A stretch of DNA of 64,000 nucleotides from Candidatus Kapaibacterium sp. (GTDB taxonomy: Bacteria; Bacteroidota; Ignavibacteria; Kapaibacteriales; WFXC01): NCBI GenBank assembly GCA_015490805.1, contig WFXC01000018.1, positions 1-64,000 of the forward strand, in the 5' to 3' direction. The translations under genes and the position numbers were made by a program. The notes beneath the pieces were generated by a model. That model was not told the DNA's origin. It did not search any database and saw nothing but the letters and a program-made list of their open reading frames with translations. Numbering within the stretch: the first letter of the stretch is position 1; every line of letters begins with the position of its first letter. Below are positions 1 to 7,954 of this stretch, piece by piece.

Positions 1-2
1 AG

Positions 3-266
3 CAAGATGAGCGAATCGCCCAGGTGATGGATTATCCGGGCTGGTGGCGGATAGAATCGCAGCGAAGCGATGAGGAAAGCGATGAAATTATACCGATGGT
101 TCCCCCTTCCGAAGAGCTGGCGCTATTTGCAATGCAGTGTGCTGGCGGTGACCTTAGCCTTTTTCGGACTTTGTACAATCACACCGACTTTGCCGAGCTG
201 GTGTGGCTTTGGGCGCTGCGGGTTTTTTCCGGGCAAGGCGCTCTGGCAACTCGAAGCCAACGCTAA
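3..266 (+). CDS. C-terminal fragment of an unknown protein, possibly a phage tail chaperone
   Basis: An open frame enters from the left edge and stops at 266, giving about 87 residues of a longer protein. The visible part is acidic and then aromatic and helical (motif EELALFAMQCAGGDLSLF). I do not recognise a family. The next forward frame (+1) stays open to 408, and a run of six T lies near 220, where the frames could be joined by slippage. That layout recalls phage tail assembly chaperones placed just before a tape-measure gene, and the short ORF at 387 has a tape-measure-like start. This is inference only. A hydrophobic minus-strand ORF (154-381) overlaps and cannot be excluded. Confidence 0.35.
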   Translation, partial: QDERIAQVMDYPGWWRIESQRSDEESDEIIPMVPPSEELALFAMQCAGGDLSLFRTLYNHTDFAELVWLWALRVFSGQGALATRSQR

Positions 267-386
267 TTATACCCAAAACACCAGCAATGAAATAGAGAAA
301 CAGAAAAATCACCAGAATGCTGCCTATAATTTGAAGCAGAGCATCCCAGAAGTCTTTGAGGAATTCAACAACAAATTCCATTTGCG

Positions 387-500
387 ATGGCTCGAACGAT
401 TGAACTGATATTGAAGATCATCACCGAGCCTGCCAGAAAGCAGCTCGAAGAAATAAAACGAAAGATTGCGGATCTTAGTCAGTTGTCGCTGTCTTTGTGA
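387..500 (+). CDS. Short ORF resembling the start of a phage tape-measure protein
   Basis: This ORF of 37 codons begins MARTIELILKIITEPARKQL and stops at 498-500. The amphipathic opening with a central PARK resembles the first residues of phage tail tape-measure proteins, which usually run to several hundred residues. If so, this is a truncated remnant: the frame closes 8 bases before the stop of the oppositely oriented methyltransferase gene. No ribosome-binding site is clear. It could also be a chance ORF. Confidence 0.25.
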   Translation: MARTIELILKIITEPARKQLEEIKRKIADLSQLSLSL

Positions 501-505
501 TAATT

Positions 506-1762
506 TCACTGCTTTTGCAGCACAACAATATACTCGTATCGCATCGTGCTGCTTTTTTTGCCCTTGACATTACTTGGAGAATTTTCAGAAGGCATGCGTT
601 TATTAGAAATAGCTCGGACGATTGTTTGGAGATGAGTGAACCCCACTGATTCAAAAAAGTCGGCTGAGATTTTGTCCGTTGGTAATTCTATCTCTTTCAC
701 CCGTCGGTTGCCGACAACGAAGCACACGTGCCCACCAGGCTTAACAGTGGCTCCAATGATTCGAATGGCGGCTAATAGGTCTTTGTAGAAAGCAAATACT
801 TCACGGGCGCGTTTTTCATCCCGTGCTGCGATTTTTTCTAAGTTGTGGTATAGCAAAGGCGATGGGAGATCCGGGGTAATCTCGCACGCTTTACTTCCCA
901 GCGAGGTCTTGTCAACGCGCTCTTCAATGCCCAACCATTGAAGCGCAAGTCGGGAGAATTGTCCATAAGCCACTGTTGTTCGGGAGTCACCATAAGGTGG
1001 AGAAGTAAGGACGAGATCTATGGATCCGTTTTCGAGGGGCGGATTGTGTAAAATGTTCTGTTCTTGAAGGATGACTGTGCTGGTGGAAGCAGGATAGGAG
1101 CGGTAGAAGCGAGTGAGAAGGTCGATATTTCGGAGACTTGTTGTCTGAAAGGTTTGCAGAACGTCTTGCGATGTTTCTTGTTTCTTGCGCAGCAGCTTGA
1201 ACTCATTGTATTTTGTTCGAGATACTCTCCGGACGGTTTCTGCAAAGCTCACGAGGAAGAAGTTTCGGATTGCAGAATCTTCCAGATGAAAAATTGCTTG
1301 GCGGAGTCGGGATAACTCCTCGATGGTCACATCATCGAACCAGTAGCGAATGTTGCGGAAATCTATGGGAATCGGCGAAATTTTTGGGAAATGAGTTATT
1401 AGATGTCGCAGTGTTCGTGAAAGCAAGGCGCGCGGCAAAGGGGTGGTTCGCACTTTCGCGATCAAAATCGCCAAGGGGTTAATGTCATACCCAATAAAGT
1501 GGCGCTGATGGATCAGGCTTTCGACCGCAGCGACACCAGAGCCCATAAATGGATCGAGGACCCATTGCGATTTGCTCGAAAATTGGTTGAGAAGTCGGCG
1601 GACAACACGAAAATGAAACATAGCGGGATATGGATGGATGCCATAGACGCCCCTGCTGGCAGGGATGGAGCGAAAATCGAAAGCGGGTTCTCGCTTTCGC
1701 TTGTATTCGAGAAAAGCATCGGTTTCTGGATGTGACGATTTAAATAAAAATTCTTGCCTCAT
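506..1762 (-). CDS. DNA methyltransferase of a type II restriction-modification system
   Basis: This 418-residue protein transfers a methyl group from S-adenosylmethionine to DNA bases and protects the host from the neighbouring endonuclease. The SAM-binding motif DPFMGSG is at residues 70-76 and the catalytic motif TSPPYGD at about 253-259, with the variable target-recognition region between them. The TSPPY form is typical of N4-cytosine methyltransferases, so N4-cytosine is likelier than N6-adenine. The start at 1762 was chosen because its ATG overlaps the endonuclease stop (ATGA at 1759-1762). An upstream in-frame start would lie deep inside the endonuclease gene. The pair is read as one transcript, endonuclease first. 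Confidence 0.9.
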   Translation of the reverse strand: MRQEFLFKSSHPETDAFLEYKRKREPAFDFRSIPASRGVYGIHPYPAMFHFRVVRRLLNQFSSKSQWVLDPFMGSGVAAVESLIHQRHFIGYDINPLAILIAKVRTTPLPRALLSRTLRHLITHFPKISPIPIDFRNIRYWFDDVTIEELSRLRQAIFHLEDSAIRNFFLVSFAETVRRVSRTKYNEFKLLRKKQETSQDVLQTFQTTSLRNIDLLTRFYRSYPASTSTVILQEQNILHNPPLENGSIDLVLTSPPYGDSRTTVAYGQFSRLALQWLGIEERVDKTSLGSKACEITPDLPSPLLYHNLEKIAARDEKRAREVFAFYKDLLAAIRIIGATVKPGGHVCFVVGNRRVKEIELPTDKISADFFESVGFTHLQTIVRAISNKRMPSENSPSNVKGKKSSTMRYEYIVVLQKQ

Positions 1763-2535
1763 TTCACACCTATCCGCTGTTGCAAATCCTTTGGAAGATC
1801 GCTGAGTTTTCGGATCCACGGAGATTGAGGATGCTTTTGCTGCTTGAGTTCATCTGGTACAAACGCAATGAGATTATGACTCTGGATTTCTTGTGCTTTT
1901 TGTTCCGAAAGCTCTTGATCGATAGTAATTAGGTAGACGGTTTGGTTCGGTCCAATTTGGGGAATCTCTTGCTTCCATCGCTCACGGAGTGTACGCTTGC
2001 ACGTAAGGAAGATCGCTTTGTCAGGAGTCTTAAGGGCGGTTTGAACGTCGGGAATGACTAAATCGATTCTTCGTAGCTTCTGCCGGATTTCTTTTCCTTT
2101 TGGGATTTCTGCCGGAATTCCGATGCTGCCCAGAGACTTCTGGAGTAAAAGCTCAAATGTTTTGCCTCCGCGGGCTTTTCGCATATTTCCCACACGTTTT
2201 TCAAAAAGTTGCACAGCCGATGCAAAGTCAATGAACAATGACTGATAGTGCTTAACAAAAGCGTAGATTTGATCCTCTCCAGAAAGCTTCAGTGAGGAGA
2301 TTTGGTGTTTGTTTGCTTCTACCCACAGCAAAAAAAGATGCTGAATAGCTTGCTGTTCGTAATAGCGGAATAGGGAGGTTGCTTGTGCATCTAAGCTGAT
2401 AAGCACGGAGGAAAGGTTTTGAGAAATCTGTTTTTCCGAGAACTGGCGTTGAGCCCAGACTTTGTCTAAGATTTCCTGGAGCGAAGGGATGCTGTCAAGG
2501 GCAGACTTGACAATTTGTTCATAGGGATGAAGCAT
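1759..2535 (-). CDS. Type II restriction endonuclease, PD-(D/E)XK fold, EcoRII/PspGI-like
   Basis: This 258-residue protein is the likely endonuclease partner of the methyltransferase that follows it with a 4-base overlap. The N-terminal two thirds is helical. The C-terminal half carries RGGKTFELLLQ, then RRIDLVIPD, then CKRTLRERWKQEI. The order E, D, K-x-x-x-RERW is the catalytic layout of the EcoRII, PspGI and SsoII group, which cut CC-rich sites. The recognition site cannot be read from sequence. The frame stays open upstream to 2724, but that extension lies inside the tmRNA gene, so the ATG at 2535 (MLHPYEQ) is taken as the start. Confidence 0.75.
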   Translation of the reverse strand: MLHPYEQIVKSALDSIPSLQEILDKVWAQRQFSEKQISQNLSSVLISLDAQATSLFRYYEQQAIQHLFLLWVEANKHQISSLKLSGEDQIYAFVKHYQSLFIDFASAVQLFEKRVGNMRKARGGKTFELLLQKSLGSIGIPAEIPKGKEIRQKLRRIDLVIPDVQTALKTPDKAIFLTCKRTLRERWKQEIPQIGPNQTVYLITIDQELSEQKAQEIQSHNLIAFVPDELKQQKHPQSPWIRKLSDLPKDLQQRIGVK

Positions 2536-2613
2536 ACAACGCTGTAAAATTATTTGTATCACGAAATCCAGAAGGGAAAACACGCGGCAGGCAACTTTAT
2601 TGTTGGAGTTTTG

Positions 2614-2974
2614 TGGAGATGGCGGGAATCGAACCCGCGTCCAGGGCAGTGAGGCAGTAGCCTCTACATGCTTAGTCGCTCTATGAAGTTTCGCGGATGC
2701 GTTCACCGAGCGACAGGTGCACATCCGCTATCGGCAGTGAAGTCTTAGGCAAGGCAGCTGCCGACCTGCCTTACCGCAGCCTGCTAAGGTCGACCCCTCG
2801 TGGAAGGTGAGCAGGCACACCCTCCAGAGAGGATGGCGCCTTTAATTAGGCAGCCATTGCGTATGTGTGCGTGTTGGCACTTCTTCTTTGCCGGGCTGAA
2901 TTTACGTGCGGCACCGGCACGCACGGCATGCAGCTATCTGCCGCATGCTGCCCTGTCGAATCCATTTCATCCCC
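2614..2974 (-). ncRNA. ssrA: tmRNA, encoding the tag ANTHTYAMAA
   Basis: tmRNA rescues stalled ribosomes by acting first as an alanine tRNA and then as a short message. Read on the minus strand, the 5' end is GGGGATGAAATGGATTCGAC and the 3' end is GGTTCGATTCCCGCCATCTC plus CA. The ends pair as GGGGATG with CATCTCC. The final CCA is not encoded, because the genome continues CAA after the discriminator A. The tag reading frame is 2846-2878: resume codon GCC, then ANTHTYAMAA, then TAA. The tag resembles that of Chlorobium. The 3' end of the gene faces the restriction-modification genes, and such 3' ends are common integration sites. Confidence 0.95.
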
Positions 2975-3025
2975 AAAGGCAGGTTTTATGACGAAAGCAA
3001 GAGAATTTTATTGCTGCCGTTTGTG

Positions 3026-3290
3026 CTGGGAGCACCAGTTTCGTTGGCAAGAAATGCACCCTAAAGGGTGCGTTCCCAGTAACAAGGAGCGCCGGCTTTC
3101 GTTGGCAAAATATGCACGCTGAAGCGTGCGCTTCCAGTGCAATGGTAGGGGCGAAGCAGTGCTTCACCCGGTGGGTGACCGGCCGGATCGCCGCTACTGG
3201 GAGCGCCGGCTTTAGCCGGCAAAAATGTATGCTGAAGCGTGCGTTCCCGGTGTAGGGGCGCAGCGGCGCTGCGCTCCTACGGATGCAATG
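3026..3290 (+). repeat. Dispersed repeat cluster 1 (three forward units plus a hairpin)
   Basis: Units at 3026-3079, 3085-3137 and 3197-3250 follow one plan. Outer arms CTGGGAGCGC and GCGTTCCCGG pair with each other. Inside are two hairpins, one of the type GCCGGC-TTTA-GCCGGC and one of the type GCACGCTGAAGCGTGC. Between units two and three is a stretch beginning GGTAGGGGCGAAGCAGTGC, which recurs in altered form near 12172. An almost perfect inverted repeat lies at about 3252-3285. No gene is supported between the tmRNA and the lipoate ligase. Confidence 0.85.
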
Positions 3291-3323
3291 AGGAGGATGA
3301 TAAGGAGGAATTTGCGCATCTGC

Positions 3324-4187
3324 TCATTCTTCCAGCAACACCGTAGGAGCCAGCGCTGAAAGGTCCAGCCGGTGCGGGCAGGTTTCTGGCACACCGGCGA
3401 TAGGACGTCCCTGCTTGATTGTAACCTCGTATTCCTGCCCGTTGCAGCGATGCCGCAGGGTGAATGCTGGCGTCCGTTCGTACAGCCAGCGGGGGGAACG
3501 GAATTGCTGGAGCAGCGGCGGTTCAGCGTGTTCGTATGCGTCCGGCACCGGATGCGGTGTGGCTGCAAATTCCTGCCGGAAATGTTCCACCAGTGCGGCA
3601 AGGAATGCTTCCACTGGTGGAGGTGTGGAAAGGTGGTCGGCAACGTTGGTGACAGAACTGCGCCGGGAGGCAACGGCGCGGGAAGCGGTGACCACAGCCG
3701 CCGGCTGGAGCGACCTGCGCAGATGATCCAGATCTGCCTGATACAGCAATGTGCCGTGGGAAAGCAAGCGGCGGTGTGTTGTAAATTGCGCATTGCCGGA
3801 AATTTTTCTGCCACCTAACAGCAGATCGCCTTTGGGCGTCTGCTGCACCGGCAGTTCCCACCGGAGGAGGAAGTCGCAGAGCGGTTGCAGAAATGGTTCG
3901 TATCGGTTGTACAGTTTCTGTTCCAGCGGGAGAATGAAACTGAAGTTGAGGTTGCCGGGGTCGTGGTACACCGCACCGCCACCGGAAATGCGGCGAAGCC
4001 ACGGGATTCGGTGACGCTGGAGGTATGCCACGTTCACTTCTTCCAGTGGGTTCTGATGTCGTCCAATCAGGACGCTGGGTTCGTTTCGGTAGAAAATCAA
4101 CCAGGAATCATCGGTGTGGCGGAGTAAAAATTCTTCGAGTGCCAGGTTCTGAAGCGGATGAGTAAAGGGGGAGAGAATCAGTTTCAT
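3324..4187 (-). CDS. lplA: Lipoate-protein ligase A family
   Basis: This 287-residue enzyme attaches lipoate to the swinging-arm lysine of E2 or GcvH proteins. The family core RRISGGGAVYHDPGNLNFSF is at about residues 66-85 and the lysine-bearing LLGGRKISGNAQ at about 138-149. Both are characteristic of the LplA/LipB/BirA fold. The start at 4187 is set by an ATGA overlap with the symporter stop (4184-4187), so the two genes are translationally coupled. Whether it uses free lipoate or acts as an octanoyl transferase (LipM or LipL type) cannot be decided from sequence alone. Confidence 0.85.
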   Translation of the reverse strand: MKLILSPFTHPLQNLALEEFLLRHTDDSWLIFYRNEPSVLIGRHQNPLEEVNVAYLQRHRIPWLRRISGGGAVYHDPGNLNFSFILPLEQKLYNRYEPFLQPLCDFLLRWELPVQQTPKGDLLLGGRKISGNAQFTTHRRLLSHGTLLYQADLDHLRRSLQPAAVVTASRAVASRRSSVTNVADHLSTPPPVEAFLAALVEHFRQEFAATPHPVPDAYEHAEPPLLQQFRSPRWLYERTPAFTLRHRCNGQEYEVTIKQGRPIAGVPETCPHRLDLSALAPTVLLEE

Positions 4188-5617
4188 TGCTGTGTTGACT
4201 GCGCTCTGGAAGTAGTCAACAGGCTCACCAGCCAGACGGCAAGAAGCGCAAGGATGAAGCTGCTGAACCGCTCTGGAAGAATCTCCTGCCACGGCGTTTC
4301 TGCCCAGATAATCGTTGCCAGCGATCCGGTGAGCAGTCCGGCGATGGCGCCCTGCCGCGTGATTTTTTTCCAGTAGATCATCAGGACAATCACGGGACCA
4401 AAGCTGGAGCCGAGACCGGACCAGGCGTAGGAGACAATGTTGTAGACGGTTTCCGTGGAAAAGAGTGCCAGCACAAAGGCGCCGATGGCAACAACTGCCA
4501 TCACCAGGCGGTTGAGCTGGAGCAGTTTCCGTTGTGGCAGGGTGCGTCCCAGAAACTTCACATACACATCTTCGGTGAGCGAAGAGGTTGCGACCAGCAA
4601 CTGGGAATCAGCAGTGGACATCATTGCAGCAGTGGCGCCGGAGATCAGGATACCGGCAAACCAGAGGGGCACCAGGGTCATCGCCATTTTCGGCATCAGA
4701 AATTCCTGATCTTCTAAGGTTCCAATGCCGAAGAGGGCAGCGCCGATGAGTCCAAGGAAGAAGGCGCCGAAGAATGCAAAGAAAGCCCAGGTGAGGGCAA
4801 TTTGCCGTCCCCGTCGAATTTCTTCCGGCTGTCGAATCGCCATATAGCGCACCAGCAGGTGCGGTTGTCCCAGATAGCCGAATCCCCAGCTCAATCCCTT
4901 CATCACGGCAGCAAAAGCAGCGATACCAACCGCTCCACCGACCCAGGACAAATGGTTAGCAGGCAGCGTCGCCAGCGAACCGTTCTGGTCCAGCAAAGCG
5001 ATGTAGCCAACGATGGGGAGCACCACTAAAGCGGTGAACATAATCAGTGCCTGCACAACGTCGGTCCACACCACGGCGAAAAAGCCACCCAGCAGCGTGT
5101 AGAGAACAATTACGCCGCCGCCAATCAGCATTCCCGTTTGCGCATCCAGTCCAAAGGTGGTGTGCAGGACTTTGCCAGCGGCAACGAATTGGGCAGCAAC
5201 ATAGAACACGAAGAAGAAAACGATAATCGCAGTGGATAGAAGCCGGATGGTGTGGGATTCGTGGTGGTCAACCTGGAAGTGGGCACTGAGCAGATCCGGA
5301 AGGGTCAAAGCGTTGTAGCGTCCCGCCAGTTCCCGGAGCGGTTGAGCGATAAAAAACCACGAGGCAACGATTCCAGCCAGGCAGCCAATGACGGTCCAGA
5401 TTTCCATCATTCCGATAGCATACGCCGTGCCCGGAAGGCCAACAATTAACCAGGCAGATTCCGCACTGGCGCGTTCTGACAGCGAAATTGCCCACGGTCC
5501 CAGGCGGCGACCGCCCAACAGAAAGTCAGCGTGGGTCTTGCTTTGCCGGGCAGAGACAAAGCCCACAACCAGAATGACAGTCAGGTAAATCAATAGCCCA
5601 AGCGTTAGCGCATCCAT
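4184..5617 (-). CDS. Sodium/solute symporter, SSS family, PutP-like
   Basis: This 477-residue integral membrane protein has about 13 hydrophobic segments, as usual for sodium/solute symporters. Conserved family stretches are present: FLLGGRRLGPWAISLSERAS, the TLPDLLSAHF loop and YLGQPHLLVRYMA. The last is typical of the proline (PutP) branch, so sodium-driven uptake of proline or a similar solute is likely. The gene lies between aspartate semialdehyde dehydrogenase (18 bases upstream) and the lipoate ligase (4-base overlap), and the three probably form one transcript. The substrate is inferred from family only. Confidence 0.85.
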   Translation of the reverse strand: MDALTLGLLIYLTVILVVGFVSARQSKTHADFLLGGRRLGPWAISLSERASAESAWLIVGLPGTAYAIGMMEIWTVIGCLAGIVASWFFIAQPLRELAGRYNALTLPDLLSAHFQVDHHESHTIRLLSTAIIVFFFVFYVAAQFVAAGKVLHTTFGLDAQTGMLIGGGVIVLYTLLGGFFAVVWTDVVQALIMFTALVVLPIVGYIALLDQNGSLATLPANHLSWVGGAVGIAAFAAVMKGLSWGFGYLGQPHLLVRYMAIRQPEEIRRGRQIALTWAFFAFFGAFFLGLIGAALFGIGTLEDQEFLMPKMAMTLVPLWFAGILISGATAAMMSTADSQLLVATSSLTEDVYVKFLGRTLPQRKLLQLNRLVMAVVAIGAFVLALFSTETVYNIVSYAWSGLGSSFGPVIVLMIYWKKITRQGAIAGLLTGSLATIIWAETPWQEILPERFSSFILALLAVWLVSLLTTSRAQSTQQ

Positions 5618-5635
5618 TCTTTCCCGAAAGCTTGT

Positions 5636-6643
5636 TCAACTTTTTTGCAGTTCCATCCACAGTTCAGCAATTTGTACTGCGTTGGTTGCTGCCCCTTTGC
5701 GCAAATTATCAGCGACAACCCAGAGTGCGAACTGGTAGCCTTCTTCATCCTCCTGCCGAATCCGCCCAACAAATACCTCATCCCGTCCTTCAACTGCTAT
5801 GGGCATTGGGTACTCCCGTGGATCTTCCATCACCACGACGCCGGGAGCTGTGCGGAGAATTTCGAGGATTTCGTCTCGCGAACTTTTGCGCCGGGTCGTG
5901 AAGTGCACCGCTTCGCCGTGTCCCCCTTTGATCGGTACGCGTACGCAGGTTACCCGGAGTGCAAAAGACGGATCATCCAGAATCTTTTTCGACTCATTGC
6001 GCATTTTGGTTTCTTCCTCTGTGTATCCCGTCGCAGGGTCGATGGGGTGAAAGATGGTGTTAAACGCGATCGGTCGATCGAAAGCGGGAGGATCTGGGGG
6101 AGCCGTGCCAGACAGCTCTGCATTGAGCTGCTGCACGCCGCTATAGCCAGCGCCCGATGGTGCCTGGTAGGTGCTCACAACAACTTCGCGCAGCCCGATG
6201 GAACGGTGGAGCGGCGCGATAGCAACCATCAGTTGGATCGTGGAGCAATTGGGATTGGCAATGATACGATCGGTCGGGCGGAGATGATCGGGATTGACCT
6301 CCGGAACGATCAGCGGGATGTTAGGCGTCATTCGCCAGGCACTGCTGTTGTCAATCACGGTGCACCCTGCTTTCACGAACCGGGGAGCAAATTCCCGGCT
6401 GACCGATCGACCGGCGGAAAAAAGCGCCAGATCCAGCGATTCCAGCGACACATCGGGCGTGAGCGGTTCTACTTCGATGGTTTTGCCCTCAAATTCCAGC
6501 ACTGTGCCAGCGCTGCGGGGGGAGGCAAACAGGCGGAGGGAACGAATAGGAAATTGCCGTTCTGCCAGAACAGTCAGCATTGTGCGTCCCACCAGCCCCG
6601 TTGCGCCCACAACGGCAACGCGATATGTTTGTTGCCTGCTCAT
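5636..6643 (-). CDS. asd: Aspartate-semialdehyde dehydrogenase
   Basis: This 335-residue enzyme reduces aspartyl phosphate to aspartate semialdehyde with NADPH, feeding lysine/diaminopimelate, threonine and methionine synthesis. The nucleotide-binding motif GATGLVGR is at residues 13-20. The catalytic cysteine is C133 in IIANPNCST. The later motifs APSGAGYSGVQQL and the substrate-binding RVPIKGGHGE are also present. The start at 6643 (MSRQQTYRV) replaces a longer frame that opens at 6685 inside the promoter. A -7 box lies directly upstream, so the message may be leaderless. It heads the asd-symporter-lplA unit. Confidence 0.95.
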   Translation of the reverse strand: MSRQQTYRVAVVGATGLVGRTMLTVLAERQFPIRSLRLFASPRSAGTVLEFEGKTIEVEPLTPDVSLESLDLALFSAGRSVSREFAPRFVKAGCTVIDNSSAWRMTPNIPLIVPEVNPDHLRPTDRIIANPNCSTIQLMVAIAPLHRSIGLREVVVSTYQAPSGAGYSGVQQLNAELSGTAPPDPPAFDRPIAFNTIFHPIDPATGYTEEETKMRNESKKILDDPSFALRVTCVRVPIKGGHGEAVHFTTRRKSSRDEILEILRTAPGVVVMEDPREYPMPIAVEGRDEVFVGRIRQEDEEGYQFALWVVADNLRKGAATNAVQIAELWMELQKS

Positions 6644-6648
6644 CAACG

Positions 6649-6656
6649 CAAATATA
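6649..6656 (-). promoter_or_regulatory. Predicted -7 promoter box for asd
   Basis: On the minus strand this reads TATATTTG, matching the Bacteroidota -7 consensus TAnnTTTG. It lies only 5 bases upstream of the asd ATG, so transcription would start at or near the start codon. No TTG at the usual 19-21 base spacing is seen. Confidence 0.5.
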
Positions 6657-6708
6657 CAAAATTTGACAGCACGGAAGTTGGGCAAGGGATGCGAAATGGC
6701 TGCGACGA

Positions 6709-6739
6709 TTGGCTATTTCCACAACTTTTCCTATTTTCG
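6709..6739 (+). promoter_or_regulatory. Predicted promoter for the esterase gene
   Basis: TTG at 6709-6711, a 20-base spacer and TATTTTCG at 6732-6739 approximate the TTG-N19-21-TAnnTTTG arrangement of Bacteroidota promoters, with one mismatch in the -7 box. The start codon is 27 bases downstream. The divergent asd promoter is about 50 bases away. Confidence 0.4.
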
Positions 6740-6766
6740 ACGCCAGCGGACGAAGATAGCAGATTG

Positions 6767-7936
6767 ATGGCTGAAAGTCAGGACTTGTGGAAGCTGTTCG
6801 AGCAGTTGGTGCAGGAGCCTGATCTCGCTGTGCGGCGGATCAAGAGTGAAGCGTTCTGGCAACTGGTGTTGCACCAGAAGCGAAATCCCATTTGCGTCGG
6901 GAATCAGGCGCTGTTTGTCCATAGCGCTCCTGCACACGATGTGGCGGTAGTTGGCGAATGGAGCTACTGGCAGCAGCCGGTGCCGATGGAGCGGATCGAG
7001 GGAACCCAGTTGTTTTACTGCATCATCCCGTTCCCGCCACACTCCCGGTTGCAGTACAAATTGATCCGCGATGGAGAATGGATCGTTGATCCTGCTAATG
7101 CGGTTTTAGCACCCGAAGGATTCGGGGTCAACTCGGAATTTCAGATGCCGGAATATCAGCCGCCAAAGGTGTGGGAATTGCAACAGGCGGGGGCGGTGCC
7201 ATCGGGACAGGTCCAGCAGGAATTTATTGACAGCCGGGACTATGGACGACGAGAATTTTTCCTGTATACTCCCGCAGGCGATTGGCATACAACAACGTTA
7301 CCGGTGCTGATCGTTCACGATGGGGAAGAAGCATTGCGATTGGGACAGTTCCACCAGTTGTTGGATGTACTGATTGCCCACCGCACCATCGAGCCGTGTG
7401 TTGCCGTGTTCATTCCGCCGGGATTCCGAAATGCGGAGTACACCGATCCGCAACAGTATAGCCGCTTTTGCTTCGAGGAAGTGCTGCCTGCTGCAGAGGA
7501 TCGGTGGCGCGATCGGGGAGTGCCCATTGCGCAGACACCGCCGCGGCGAATGGTGATGGGCGCTTCGCTGGCAGGGCGGCTGGCGACGGTGCAATTGCTG
7601 CTCTATCCGCAGGTGCTGGAAGGATGCATTGCCCAATCGCCTTCCTACTGGTGGCGCCAGGGCGATATTTTCCGAATGCCGATTCTGCGGAATGTGCGAG
7701 GAAAGAAAGTGGTGCTGCAAACGGGAACGATTGCCGATGCGCAGCAGTTGACCCGCCGGATGTATGAAGTGCTGCTGGGATTGAGCGCTGAAGTGATTTT
7801 GCTGGAATATGCCCAGGGGCATAGCTGGAGCAACTGGCGCTCGAATTTCGGGGATGCAATGATCGCCTGGCTGGGTAAGCCGCATCAGCAACAGGAATTG
7901 TTGGCGCGACAGCGACGAAAAGTGTCGGGGGAATAA
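6767..7936 (+). CDS. Esterase of the enterochelin-esterase/EstD family with an N-terminal sugar-binding-like domain
   Basis: This 389-residue protein has two domains. Residues of about 40-130 resemble the early beta-sandwich of glycogen-binding or isoamylase-N domains (VAVVGEWSYWQQPVPM, then YKLIRDGEWIVDPAN). Residues 155-385 form an alpha/beta hydrolase of the putative esterase family, with nucleophile S267 in MGASLAGR and a likely catalytic histidine H352 in AQGHSW. The substrate is unknown; relatives act on siderophore, sugar or mycolate esters. No signal peptide is visible, so a cytoplasmic location is likely. The same open frame extends back to 5645, but that part is the antisense of asd. 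The ATP-grasp gene follows after 18 bases. Confidence 0.8.
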   Translation: MAESQDLWKLFEQLVQEPDLAVRRIKSEAFWQLVLHQKRNPICVGNQALFVHSAPAHDVAVVGEWSYWQQPVPMERIEGTQLFYCIIPFPPHSRLQYKLIRDGEWIVDPANAVLAPEGFGVNSEFQMPEYQPPKVWELQQAGAVPSGQVQQEFIDSRDYGRREFFLYTPAGDWHTTTLPVLIVHDGEEALRLGQFHQLLDVLIAHRTIEPCVAVFIPPGFRNAEYTDPQQYSRFCFEEVLPAAEDRWRDRGVPIAQTPPRRMVMGASLAGRLATVQLLLYPQVLEGCIAQSPSYWWRQGDIFRMPILRNVRGKKVVLQTGTIADAQQLTRRMYEVLLGLSAEVILLEYAQGHSWSNWRSNFGDAMIAWLGKPHQQQELLARQRRKVSGE

Positions 7937-7954
7937 AAAAGGAGATTGGAGGCA

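Noticed and set aside
154-381. Minus-strand ORF of 75 codons with a hydrophobic start
   Set aside because: It overlaps the more protein-like forward frame, lacks a ribosome-binding site, and only its first half looks like a membrane protein. It remains a weak alternative.
2536-2724. N-terminal extension of the endonuclease frame
   Set aside because: It lies inside the tmRNA gene and the encoded residues are of tRNA-antisense type.
2865-3122. Short frames reading through repeat units
   Set aside because: They consist of repeat and tmRNA sequence and recur in other repeat clusters in altered form.
5645-6766. Long plus-strand extension of the esterase frame
   Set aside because: It is the antisense of asd and shows no family similarity; the esterase starts at 6767.
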